The notes under the pieces: generated by a model
Told to the model about the DNA's origin: nothing
Databases searched by the model: none
What the model saw: the letters and a program-made list of their open reading frames with translations, nothing else
Program-made: the position numbers and the translations under genes
From: PALSA-505 sp963762615
Lineage (GTDB): Bacteria > Actinomycetota > Actinomycetes > Streptosporangiales > Streptosporangiaceae
Length of the DNA: 64,000 nucleotides
Assembly: GCA_963762615.1 (NCBI GenBank)
Contig: CAVXLG010000012.1
Location: 620,001-684,000 of the forward strand
Direction of reading: 5' to 3'
Shown: one piece after another, positions 1-7,957 of the stretch
How the letters are laid out: every line of letters starts with the position of its first letter
Position numbering within the stretch: the first letter of the stretch is position 1

Positions 1-79
1 AGGGAATTTATGCCGGATCTACCTGCCGTGTGACGTTCATGTGACGCTCACCGCCCAGATTTTGCCTTGCTGAGCCAGT

Positions 80-111
80 CTGGCCCGGCCCCGAGGGGGG
101 GGCCGGGCCAG
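80..111 (-). terminator. Strong GC hairpin after the FMN oxidase gene
   Basis: A perfect 12-bp inverted repeat (81-92 pairs with 99-110, extended by the 80/111 pair) with a 6-nt loop lies immediately beyond the stop codon of the leftward FMN oxidase gene. No T-run follows on the minus strand, so it would be a high-GC, U-poor terminator or a 3'-end stabiliser. Bases 1-79 hold nothing else recognisable. Confidence 0.5.
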
Positions 112-112
112 G

Positions 113-1294
113 CTACGGCGAGTGCGGCACGAGCGACTGCCGGCTGAGCTGCCGGTGACTGGTGTGGCCGGACAGCGCCAGGGTGAGGTCGAGGTCGGCG
201 AGCAGGCAGCGCAGCACGTGCTCCACACCCTGCTGGCCGCCGAGGGCCAGCCCGTACAGGACGGGCCGGCCGATCAGCACCGCCTGCGCGCCGAGGGCGA
301 GCGCCTTGACCACGTCGGCGCCGGTGCGCAGCCCCGAGTCGAAGAGCACGGTAAGCCGTTCCGGCACGGCCTGCGCGATGCCCGGCAGCGCGTCGAGGGC
401 GGCGACCGCGCCGTCAACCTGCCGTCCGCCGTGATTGGACACGACGATGCCGTCCACCCCGTGATCGGCGGCGAGCTCGGCGTCCTCGGCCGAGCAGATG
501 CCCTTGAGCACGATCGGCCCGTCCCAGTGTTCCCGCAGGAACGGCAGGTCCTGCCAGGACAAGCCGGGATGCGGGAACATCCGGGCCCAGTGCAGTACTG
601 CCGCGGCCGGGTCCTGTTCGGGCGGCTTGTCCAGCCCGGCGAGGAATGCCGGGTCGTCGAGGTAGTTGGCCACGCCCTGCAGCCTGAGGAACGGCAGGAA
701 GCCGCGGTCGAGGTCAGCGGGACGGTACCCCAGCAGGTGCGTGTCGAGCGTGACGACCAGCACGGAGTAGCCGCTGGCCTTCGCCCGGCGCAGGAAGCTG
801 ATGCACACGTCGCTGTCGTTCGGCCAGTACAGCTGGTACCAGCGAGGGCCGTCTCCGTTCGCGTCCGCGACCTGCTCGAACGAATGGGCCGCCGCCGTCG
901 AGTGAATGTAGGTCAGCCGCAGGGCCGCGGCGGCGCGCGCGGTGGCCAGCTCCCCGTCGGGATGAGCGAGCGTCTGCACGCCGACCGGCGCGATCATGAC
1001 GGGCGCGGGCAGCGAGGTGCCGAGGACCGTGCAGGACAGGTCTCGCTGTACGCCGCTGCGCAGCATCCGCGGCACTATCCGCCACCGGTCGAACGCGGCC
1101 CGGTTGGCCCGCGCCGTGGCTCCGCTGCCCGCGCTGGGCACGATGTAGCCCAGCGCCTCGGCGGACAGCACGTCCCGGGCGCGCTCCTCCAGGCTGGCCA
1201 AATCCGTGCTGATCGCCGGCCGCTCGCCGGCGAACATCCCGGTCGCGTAGATGCCCGCCTGGTAGTCGCTGTAGTTCGCCGGCGGCTCGCTCAC
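113..1294 (-). CDS. FMN-dependent 2-hydroxyacid oxidase, lactate 2-monooxygenase-like
   Basis: A 393-aa member of the FMN-dependent alpha-hydroxyacid dehydrogenase family (lactate 2-monooxygenase, glycolate oxidase, mandelate dehydrogenase). It should oxidise an L-2-hydroxyacid in the cytoplasm and pass electrons to O2. Visible features are the substrate/FMN segment YQLYWPND, the catalytic-base motif SNHGGRQVDG and the phosphate-binding end DSGLRTGADVVKALALGA with GRP. The GTG start at 1294 is chosen because GGAG sits 8 nt upstream (1303-1306) and no conserved sequence precedes it; a TTG at 1339 is the longer alternative. The longer N-terminus and RHLAAR-type spacing resemble lactate monooxygenases more than lactate dehydrogenases. 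The gene reads in the same direction as the acyl-CoA synthetase upstream, about 116 bp away. Substrate is not determinable. Confidence 0.85.
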   Translation of the reverse strand: MSEPPANYSDYQAGIYATGMFAGERPAISTDLASLEERARDVLSAEALGYIVPSAGSGATARANRAAFDRWRIVPRMLRSGVQRDLSCTVLGTSLPAPVMIAPVGVQTLAHPDGELATARAAAALRLTYIHSTAAAHSFEQVADANGDGPRWYQLYWPNDSDVCISFLRRAKASGYSVLVVTLDTHLLGYRPADLDRGFLPFLRLQGVANYLDDPAFLAGLDKPPEQDPAAAVLHWARMFPHPGLSWQDLPFLREHWDGPIVLKGICSAEDAELAADHGVDGIVVSNHGGRQVDGAVAALDALPGIAQAVPERLTVLFDSGLRTGADVVKALALGAQAVLIGRPVLYGLALGGQQGVEHVLRCLLADLDLTLALSGHTSHRQLSRQSLVPHSP

Positions 1295-1410
1295 CCGATC
1301 AGCTCCGTCCGTGCTCTGCTCGCTCGCGCGACAGCTCAAGCGGGGGATGCGGGCGGGCCGGGCGGCCCGCCCGCGGGGTCAGGATCGGGTCCTGGCTGCG
1401 GTCCATCGCG

Positions 1411-2982
1411 CTACTGGGCAGCGAGGTTCGGGGCGCCCTCGCGCAGGGCGTACTTCTGGATCTTGCCGGTCGCCGTTTTCGGCAGCTCGCCGGTGAAGGT
1501 GACCCCGCGCGGCGCCTTGAAGTGGGCCAGCCGGTCACGGACGAAGCCGATCAGCTCGTCCTCGGTCGCGCTGCCGCCGTCGCTGAGCACGACGAACGCG
1601 TGCGGCGCCTCTCCCCATCGGGGGTGCGGCAGCCCGACGACCGCGGCCTCCTGGACGGCTGGGTGGCGCAGCAGCGTCCCTTCCACCTCGACCGACGAGA
1701 TGTTCTCCCCGCCGCTGATGATCACGTCCTTGATCCGGTCCCGGATCTCCGCGTAGCCGTCCGGGTGCACGACCGCGGCGTCGCCGCTGCGGAACCAGCC
1801 GTCGCCCATGGCGCGCCGGGTCGCCTCCGGGTCGCGGTAGTAGCCCTGCATGACGACGTTCCCCCGCACCACGATCTCGCCGAGGGTCTGGCCGTCGGCG
1901 GGGACCTCCTGGCCGTCGTCGTCCACCACCCGCAGCTCGCCTGAGGTGAGCAGCTCGACTCCCTGCCGTGCCTTCAGCACCGCCCGGTCAGCGGGCGAGA
2001 GCGCCTCGTGCTCGGGCAGCGGGGCGCAGATCAGGATGAACGGCGCCGTCTCGGTGAGCCCGTACACGTGCGTGACCTCCCAGCCGAACTCGCCCTCGAG
2101 CCGCTCGATGGTGGCGGCGGCCGGCGGGGCACCGGCGGTCACGACGCGCACCCCGGCGGGCACCTCGCCCCGGATCTGCGGGGCAGCGCTCGCCAGCGAG
2201 ATCAGCACGGTCGGCGCCGCGCACAGCAGCCGCACCCGCTCGTCGCGGATCAGCCGGAACACCGCGGCCGGCTCGACCTTGCGCAGGCAGACGTGGGTGC
2301 CCGCGGCCGCGGTCACCGTCCAGGGATACGTCCAGCCGTTCGCGTGGAACATCGGCAGCGTCCACAGGTAGCGCTCGCCCACCCCGATCGGCAGGTGCAG
2401 CAGCGTGCCGATCGTGTTCATCGCCGCGTTCCGGTGGGTGATCATCACGCCCTTGGGGCGCGCGGTGGTCCCGCTGGTGTAGTTGATGGTCAGCAGGTCC
2501 CGTTCGCCGATCTGCGGCCAGCCGGAGCGCGGCTCGGCGGCGGCGATCGCGGCCTCGTAATCCAGCCAGCCGTCTCGGGCGCCTTCGAACGCCACGAAGT
2601 GGCGTACCTGCGGCATCTGATCGCGGACGCTGTCCACCGCGTCCAGGTAATCCCGGTCCGCGCAGATCACGCTCGCGCCCGAGTGGCTGGCGATGTAAGC
2701 GAAGTCGCCGGCCGTCAGCCGGTAGTTGACCGGCACCAGCACCGCGCCGAGCTGGGGTACCGCGTAGAAGGACTCCAGCTGCGCGTGGGTGTTCGGCGCG
2801 ATCGTGGCCACCCGGTCGCCGGCCCGGACGCCCAGCCCGGCCAGCGCCGACGACCAGCGGTCGCAGCGATCGAAGAACTGCTCGTACGACAGCCGCAGGT
2901 CACCATCGACCACCGCCGGCCGGGAACCATGCAGGCGCCGGGTCCGGCGCGCGAAGTCAAGGGGAGTCAGGGGCGATTCCAC
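1411..2982 (-). CDS. AMP-forming acyl-CoA synthetase (fatty acid/aromatic acid-CoA ligase family)
   Basis: A 523-aa class I adenylate-forming enzyme that activates a carboxylic acid as the acyl-AMP and transfers it to CoA. All signature motifs are present: the P-loop-like YTSGTTARPKGVMITH (about residue 170), VYGLTETAP, the hinge region GWFRSGDAAVVHPDGY, KDVIISGGENISSVEVE, and the C-terminal catalytic lysine in LPKTATGKIQK. The GTG start at 2982 is supported by GGAGG at 2989-2993 with a 6-nt spacer; the open frame continues to 3057 without conserved residues. Length is normal for the family. Chain-length specificity cannot be read. It may work with the FMN oxidase downstream, but nothing in the sequence proves this. 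Confidence 0.88.
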   Translation of the reverse strand: MESPLTPLDFARRTRRLHGSRPAVVDGDLRLSYEQFFDRCDRWSSALAGLGVRAGDRVATIAPNTHAQLESFYAVPQLGAVLVPVNYRLTAGDFAYIASHSGASVICADRDYLDAVDSVRDQMPQVRHFVAFEGARDGWLDYEAAIAAAEPRSGWPQIGERDLLTINYTSGTTARPKGVMITHRNAAMNTIGTLLHLPIGVGERYLWTLPMFHANGWTYPWTVTAAAGTHVCLRKVEPAAVFRLIRDERVRLLCAAPTVLISLASAAPQIRGEVPAGVRVVTAGAPPAAATIERLEGEFGWEVTHVYGLTETAPFILICAPLPEHEALSPADRAVLKARQGVELLTSGELRVVDDDGQEVPADGQTLGEIVVRGNVVMQGYYRDPEATRRAMGDGWFRSGDAAVVHPDGYAEIRDRIKDVIISGGENISSVEVEGTLLRHPAVQEAAVVGLPHPRWGEAPHAFVVLSDGGSATEDELIGFVRDRLAHFKAPRGVTFTGELPKTATGKIQKYALREGAPNLAAQ

Positions 2983-3419
2983 GGGATGCCTCCACTGGTT
3001 CGCGGGTGGCTCAGCCGGGCCGCCTCGGGCGGACCCCGGCGGGCGCCGGACCCTCATCCACTACGGATGCTTTCACGAGTACGCGGCTGAGGTCGCGCCG
3101 ACGTCGGCGCCAGTGCACGGCCCGCGGCGCAGGAGGATTCTTCTCCTGTGCGTCACCGTGAAGTAGACTAACCAGGCTGCTCCGGACCTTGGCAGTCGGC
3201 GTATCTGCGCACATCGGCGGCTACGTGGCAGGTTCGGAGTTTTTTCGCGCCCGCGTCGATCAGTTTGCCGGATGAGGGCTGCGGGGGCATTCTGCCACCA
3301 AGTTGCTGAGTAGCGTGCCAGGGCGCGCCGACTCCATGGCCCGGTAGCGGGCAACGGCAGATGTATGCGGCATGGACCCGTCCGGACCTTGCTTGCTCGT
3401 CCGGGCGGGTCCATCCGGC
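2983..3419. other. Intergenic stretch without a recognisable gene
   Basis: Short open frames here lack ribosome sites and family resemblance. The stretch separates two leftward genes and must hold the promoter of the acyl-CoA synthetase, but no clear -35/-10 pair stands out. The part beyond 3420 is a tandem repeat described separately. Confidence 0.5.
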
Positions 3420-3665
3420 AGACGTTCGGCGGAAGTCATCGTCGGATGATTCACCACCGGCCCGGCTGCGATGCTGGCCGGCTAAATCCCCACAGGCGTT
3501 CGGCGGATCTCATCCTCGGATGCGGCGGCCGATGATTCACCGCCGAGCTCGGCTGCGATGCTGGCCGGCTGCGTCGCCACCGACGTTCGGAATTCATCGT
3601 CGGATGCGGCGGCCGATGATTCACCGCCGGGCCCGGCCGCGATGCCGGCCGGCTGAATCGCCACC
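3420..3665. repeat. 84-86 bp tandem repeat spanning the 3' end of the flippase-like gene
   Basis: Near-identical units begin with GATGATTCACC at 3445, 3531 and 3615, with a partial unit before 3445. The 3531-3615 spacing is 84 nt (28 codons, in frame), whereas 3445-3531 is 86 nt, which puts the distal unit out of frame. The gene stop at 3482-3484 falls inside that out-of-frame copy, so the protein tail looks truncated by repeat slippage. Confidence 0.8.
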
Positions 3666-4723
3666 ACAGGCTCCGGCTGGCCGCTGCGGTGGATGAGCCC
3701 CGGTGCGTGCCGCCAGATGAGACAGGCGATGGCTCCGAGCGGAATGGGGGGCAGGTAGGTAACCGCCCGGTACAGCAGCACGGCGGCGGTCACCTGCGCG
3801 CTGATCCGGTGATCGGCGCCCGCGGCCAGGGTGCCCACCAGGCCAAGCTCGGTGATGCCGAGGCCGCCGGGGGTGATGGGCAGTGCCGTCAGCAGCCGGA
3901 CGAAGGCGAAGGCCGCAAGCGACGTCTGCCAGGGCACCTGTGCCTGGGACAGGCCGACGCCGCGCAGGCACGCCAGCAGGACGAGCCACAGGGCGACCTG
4001 ACTTGCCGCGGTGGTGGCGGAGATCCGCCAGCTGCGCGCGGTCAGCAGGGCAGATGCGCGATCGCGGAAAGCCAGCAGCGATCCGGTCACCGAGCCTGGC
4101 GGCGCCCGGCGCGCCAGTCGGCAGCCGGCGCCGGCCGCGCGCTGGGCAATCCCGCCCGCGCGGAGCGCGAAGGACTCACTGCGCAGCAGCAGGCTGAATC
4201 CGGCCGCCAGGGCGACGAGCAAGACCAGGCCCACGGCCGCGGCGGCGATCAGGATGGGGTCGGGCCGGGTAGCCGTCACCAGGATCAGCAGGGCGATGAC
4301 CGGCAGGCCCAGCCGGGCGAAGACATTCCAGATTCCTGACACCAGGGTGTAGAGGACGAACTCCGCCGTGCTGACGCCCCAGCTGGAGAGCATCGCCCAG
4401 CTGACCCCCATGCCGAGGGCGCCCCCCGCGGGCAGCGTGTTCGCCACCGAGTTGGAGCCGAGGTTGACCACCGCCGCCTCGCGCAGCCGTATCGACGGCA
4501 GGACCGAGCAGATCATGATCCAGACGGTGACCATGCTGATGACGGCCGTCGCGGCCACCAGCGTGACCTGCGGCCAGGTCATGGCCTGCAGGCTGGCCCA
4601 CACGCTGCGGTAGGACGCGAAATGCGGGAGCCCGAATCCGAATATGGCCGCCACGACGGCCACAGAGACCACCGCGCGAAGGGATTTCCGGCCACGTCGC
4701 CGTGGCTCGGCGCTGGTCATCAT
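3482..4723 (-). CDS. Lysylphosphatidylglycerol synthase transmembrane (UPF0104/flippase-like) membrane protein
   Basis: A 413-aa integral membrane protein with about eight hydrophobic helices (roughly residues 15-335) of the lysylphosphatidylglycerol synthase TM-domain family, related to MprF flippase domains. The conserved ALPITPGGLGITELGLVGTL segment near residue 275 is the family hallmark. There is no aminoacyl-transferase domain, so a lipid-flipping or polyprenyl-glycolipid role is more likely than lipid lysinylation. The N-terminus is basic (positive-inside). The C-terminal 60 residues are a polar Ala/Ser/Glu-rich repeat (GGESSAAAS appears twice) encoded by the 84-bp tandem repeat and probably dispensable. 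Tandem ATG codons at 4723 and 4720 are equally good starts. No operon partners are evident. Confidence 0.75.
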   Translation of the reverse strand: MMTSAEPRRRGRKSLRAVVSVAVVAAIFGFGLPHFASYRSVWASLQAMTWPQVTLVAATAVISMVTVWIMICSVLPSIRLREAAVVNLGSNSVANTLPAGGALGMGVSWAMLSSWGVSTAEFVLYTLVSGIWNVFARLGLPVIALLILVTATRPDPILIAAAAVGLVLLVALAAGFSLLLRSESFALRAGGIAQRAAGAGCRLARRAPPGSVTGSLLAFRDRASALLTARSWRISATTAASQVALWLVLLACLRGVGLSQAQVPWQTSLAAFAFVRLLTALPITPGGLGITELGLVGTLAAGADHRISAQVTAAVLLYRAVTYLPPIPLGAIACLIWRHAPGLIHRSGQPEPVVAIQPAGIAAGPGGESSAAASDDEFRTSVATQPASIAAELGGESSAAASEDEIRRTPVGI

Positions 4724-5089
4724 CGGGTCTCGTCCCTGCTGGCGGTTAACGGTGACGTCCTCGGTCGGTGACGAAGTGACGTGCGCGCGGGTAACCGCTC
4801 CTTGGGACGGATCGTGACGGGATGCGCCGGAAACTCCGAAACCTGTCCGCTCCCGCCTGATTCACGGGTGCGACTGCCGGGGTCCGGAGCAATACCCCGA
4901 CGCTAGCACCTCCCGGCGGCATCGGCGGCCATCCGCCCAAAAGCGGCGAAGAGGAACTTTTGCGTACGAAGATCGCTCTCCTCTCAGCACACCGCCCATG
5001 TCCGGCCGGACCGGGACATGCCGAAGGTCGCCGGGCTTCACCCCGGGGTGATCGCACGTTCCGGCGCCAGGGGCGAGGATGCTGGAAGG
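4724..5089. other. Divergent intergenic region
   Basis: This 366-bp spacer lies between the leftward flippase-like gene and the rightward GAF-ANTAR gene and should contain both promoters. No convincing -35/-10 pair, operator or RNA structure was seen. Confidence 0.4.
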
Positions 5090-5821
5090 ATGAGCGAGCG
5101 GGCGGTCAAGGTGTGGGACTGGATCGCCGCGGCTCATCAGGGTGACGGGCCGGTGTCGATCGCGGCACTATGCCGGGCGGCCGTGCTCGCGCTGGGAGTG
5201 GACGGCGCCAGCGTGACGGCGGCCGGCGGCGCGGTGGCGCGCGAGCCGTTGTTCGCCTCGGACCTGGTCAGCGCACGGCTGGAGGAACTGCAGTTCACCC
5301 TGGGGGAAGGGCCGGGAACAGATGAGTTCAGGCTCGGGTCGCCGACCCTGATCCCGGACCTGGCGTCGGCGGCGGCGCGGTGGCCGGGGTTCGTGCCCGC
5401 CGCGGTGGCGGCCGGTGCCCGGGCGATCTTCTCCTTCCCGCTGCAGGCCGGGGCCATCGCCGTGGGAGCGCTCTCGCTGTACCGGGCGAAGCCCGGGTCG
5501 CTGGCCGCCGAGGAGCTGGCTGACGTGCTGGTGTTCGCCGATGCCGCGCTGCGGCTGATGCTGGATGGCTCCTCCGGTGTCACCGGCTCACCGGGCTACC
5601 GGCCGCTGGATGGCCTGTCAGATGCTCGCGCCGAGGTTCATCAGGCGACCGGGATGATCTCGGCGCAGCTTGGCGTGAGCCTTGAGGAGGCATTCGTCCG
5701 GCTGCGGGCGCGCGCGTTCGCCAGCAACGCCGCGCTGGCCGATGTCGCGGGCGCGGTGGTGAATCGCCAGCTGCGCTTTGATTCCGGCCCGGCGCCGGAA
5801 CCTGATCCTGGCGCGAAGTAA
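5090..5821 (+). CDS. GAF-ANTAR domain transcription antitermination regulator
   Basis: A 243-aa protein with an N-terminal GAF sensory domain (about residues 25-150, including TLGEGPGTDEFRLGSPT) and a C-terminal ANTAR RNA-binding domain (about 180-235, around HQATGMISAQLGVSLEEAF). ANTAR proteins bind paired-hexanucleotide hairpins in leader RNA to prevent termination; the GAF domain would respond to a small ligand or redox signal. The ATG at 5090 is preferred over the upstream 5018 start because the extension has no GAF character and GAGG lies about 11 nt upstream. It is followed 59 nt later by a second GAF-ANTAR gene in the same direction, so the two probably form one unit. No ANTAR RNA target was identified nearby. 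Confidence 0.82.
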   Translation: MSERAVKVWDWIAAAHQGDGPVSIAALCRAAVLALGVDGASVTAAGGAVAREPLFASDLVSARLEELQFTLGEGPGTDEFRLGSPTLIPDLASAAARWPGFVPAAVAAGARAIFSFPLQAGAIAVGALSLYRAKPGSLAAEELADVLVFADAALRLMLDGSSGVTGSPGYRPLDGLSDARAEVHQATGMISAQLGVSLEEAFVRLRARAFASNAALADVAGAVVNRQLRFDSGPAPEPDPGAK

Positions 5822-5825
5822 GCGA

Positions 5826-7799
5826 TTAAGGCCCGAGCGGCGGGACCTCGCGCCCGTCCTGAGGGTTAACCTGGCAGCTATGGCAGCTACCGTGGACGAG
5901 CGCATGGCGCAGACGTTCGTCGACCTGGCCGATACCCTGGTTGCCGGCTTTGACCTGATGGAATTCCTGCATACGCTCGCTGACCGGTGCGTGGAGCTGC
6001 TGGAGGTAGACGCGGCGGGCCTGCTGCTGGCCGACGGCCGCGGCATGCTGCGGCTGGTGGCCGCGTCGACCGAGCAGGCCCGGATCGCGGAACTGTTCCA
6101 GATCCAGAACGATGAGGGCCCGTGCCTGGACTGCTACCACACCGGGCAGCCCGTCATAGTCAGCGACGTCCGCGCCGAGGAGACCGTCAAGCGGTGGCCC
6201 CGGTTCGCCCCCGCCGCCCAGAGCATGGGCTTTGCCGGGGTGCACGCCATCCCGATGCGGCTGCGCGATCAGGTCATCGGGACGCTGAACCTGTTCCGCA
6301 GCAAACCGGACGGCCTGGACCCGGCGGTGGCCCGGGCGGCCCGGGCCCTGGTAGACGTGGCGACCATCGGGATACTGCAGGAACGAGCGGTGCGCCAGCA
6401 GGAACTCGTGGCCGGGCAGCTGCAAGCCGCGCTGAACAGCCGGGTCATGATCGAGCAGGCCAAGGGAATCCTGGCCGAACGGCTGCAGGCCACCCCCGAC
6501 GAGGCGTTCGTGCTGCTGCGCCGTTATGCGCGCGACCACAACCGCCCGCTGACCGAGCTGGTCGGCGACGTAATCAACGGCACCGTTGATATCAGCCGCG
6601 GCGACGGCCGGGGCGCAAGCCGCCCCCCGGCGCGCGGGAAGCCGGGGCGCCCGCCGAGGCCGGACCAGCCGTCCGGCGCCCGGCCGTAGCCGAGCGGTTC
6701 TGCCGGGCAGGATCAGGCCGGCGTGTCCGGCGCGGCGCGGGCCTGCGCCGACCGTGTTGAGATGGCGCAGCGCCTGGGCATAGGAGCCCACCAGGCTGGC
6801 CTGGCAGTAGGGCAGGCCGTGCTGCCGGCAGAACTCCCTGACCAGAGCCTGGGAACGCCGCAGGTTGGGCCGGGGCATGGACGGGAACAGGTGATGCTCG
6901 ATCTGGTAGTTCAGGCCGCCCAGGGCGGTGTCGGTGAACCAGCCGCCGCGGACGTTGCGGCTGGTGAGCACCTGGCGGCGCAGGAAGTCGCTCCGGTCAT
7001 CGGCGGCCAGGACGGGCATCCCCTTGTGGTTAGGGGCGAAGGACATACCCAGGTACAGGCCGAACAGGCCCTGCTGGACCAGGATGAACACGACGGCCTT
7101 GACCGGTGACAGCACCAGGAAAACGACGGTGAGGTAGCCGGCGACGTGGACCGCGAGCAGGGCCGCCTCCGCGGGCCGGCGGCGGGGAGTCCGGCGGGAC
7201 AGCGCACGGATGCTCGAGGCGTGCAGGCTGATCGCCTCGCCGAGCAGCATCGGGAAGAACAGATAGGCCTGGTAGCGGTACACCAGCCGGGCCAGGCCCC
7301 GGCCGGCCCGCGCCTGGCTGGCGCTGAAGGCCAGTGCGCTCAGCGCGATGTCGGGGTCCGCGCCCTCGGTGTTGGGGTGCGCGTGATGGCGGTTGTGCTT
7401 GCCGACCCACCAGCCGAAGCTCAGCCCGATGCCGAGGTTGCCGAGCAGGATGCCCATCCGATAACTGGCCCGCCGGGAGCCGGAGATTTGCCGGTGCCCG
7501 GCGTCGTGGCCCAGGAACCCGAACTGGGTGAACATGACGGCCAGGAACACGGCCACGGCCAGCTGCCACCAGGAGTTACCCACCAGGACGAAGACGACCC
7601 ATCCGGCCGCCAGCAGCAGGGCAGTGATCGTGATCCGCGCGACGTAGTACCCCGGGCGCCGCTCCAGCAGTCCCGCCTCCCTCACCTGCCGGGACAGCTC
7701 CGCGTAATCGCTGCCGGGCACGGGTGATGCGGCCGGCACGCCGGCCGGCGGGCGGTCCAGCGCGGTCTCGGTGGCCGCCGTTGCGGAGGGTCGGATCAC
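5826..7799 (-). CDS. Membrane fatty acid desaturase with abnormal antisense C-terminal run-on
   Basis: Residues 1-350 (7799 down to about 6750) are a membrane-bound di-iron fatty acid desaturase with all three His boxes: HDAGH (98-102), HNRHH (135-139) and QIEHH (299-303), plus four or more hydrophobic helices. It would insert a double bond into lipid acyl chains using O2 and ferredoxin-type electrons. The GTG start at 7799 has AGGAG at 7806-7810. Family members end near residue 345-355, but no in-frame stop occurs until 5826. The frame therefore runs 307 residues antisense through the GAF-ANTAR gene and is low-complexity there. A TGA lies in another frame near 6717, so one extra base at about 6720-6760 could explain the missing stop. 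The true gene is probably about 6715-7799. Confidence 0.8.
   Translation of the reverse strand: MIRPSATAATETALDRPPAGVPAASPVPGSDYAELSRQVREAGLLERRPGYYVARITITALLLAAGWVVFVLVGNSWWQLAVAVFLAVMFTQFGFLGHDAGHRQISGSRRASYRMGILLGNLGIGLSFGWWVGKHNRHHAHPNTEGADPDIALSALAFSASQARAGRGLARLVYRYQAYLFFPMLLGEAISLHASSIRALSRRTPRRRPAEAALLAVHVAGYLTVVFLVLSPVKAVVFILVQQGLFGLYLGMSFAPNHKGMPVLAADDRSDFLRRQVLTSRNVRGGWFTDTALGGLNYQIEHHLFPSMPRPNLRRSQALVREFCRQHGLPYCQASLVGSYAQALRHLNTVGAGPRRAGHAGLILPGRTARLRPGAGRLVRPRRAPRLPARRGAACAPAVAAADINGAVDYVADQLGQRAVVVARITAQQHERLVGGGLQPFGQDSLGLLDHDPAVQRGLQLPGHEFLLAHRSFLQYPDGRHVYQGPGRPGHRRVQAVRFAAEQVQRPDDLIAQPHRDGVHPGKAHALGGGGEPGPPLDGLLGADVADYDGLPGVVAVQARALIVLDLEQFRDPGLLGRRGHQPQHAAAVGQQQARRVYLQQLHAPVSERMQEFHQVKAGNQGIGQVDERLRHALVHGSCHSCQVNPQDGREVPPLGP
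5880..6689 (+). CDS. GAF-ANTAR domain transcription antitermination regulator (second copy)
   Basis: A 269-aa GAF-ANTAR protein. The GAF domain spans about residues 15-160 (NDEGPCLDCYHTGQPV, VHAIPMRLRDQVIGTLNLF) and the ANTAR domain about 180-238 (SRVMIEQAKGILAERLQATPDEAF). A Pro/Arg/Gly-rich tail follows. Its Cys pair in GPCLDC resembles GAF proteins that sense redox or metals, but that is inference. The ATG at 5880 matches the usual family start (MAATVDERMAQTF). It is paralogous to its upstream neighbour. The gene lies entirely opposite an unusually long antisense continuation of the desaturase frame, but this strand has clear domain homology and is the real gene. Confidence 0.82.
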   Translation: MAATVDERMAQTFVDLADTLVAGFDLMEFLHTLADRCVELLEVDAAGLLLADGRGMLRLVAASTEQARIAELFQIQNDEGPCLDCYHTGQPVIVSDVRAEETVKRWPRFAPAAQSMGFAGVHAIPMRLRDQVIGTLNLFRSKPDGLDPAVARAARALVDVATIGILQERAVRQQELVAGQLQAALNSRVMIEQAKGILAERLQATPDEAFVLLRRYARDHNRPLTELVGDVINGTVDISRGDGRGASRPPARGKPGRPPRPDQPSGARP

Positions 7800-7957
7800 T
7801 AGGGACTCCTGGCGTGCACTTCGTGGCTGGACGGATGTGCCGCCAGGGTCTCGAGCGGCCGCCGCCGGGCGACTGAGCCCAGGCGGCTATTCCGACAATA
7901 CCGGCTCGACGTTGCGGTCGGCCGGCCCGGTGTGGCCGGATCCGGCGACCGACAAGG

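Noticed and set aside
122..1756. 544-codon open frame on the plus strand opposite the FMN oxidase gene
   Set aside because: It is an antisense shadow: Arg/Gly/Ala-rich with no domain, while the minus strand encodes a clear FMN oxidase and acyl-CoA synthetase.
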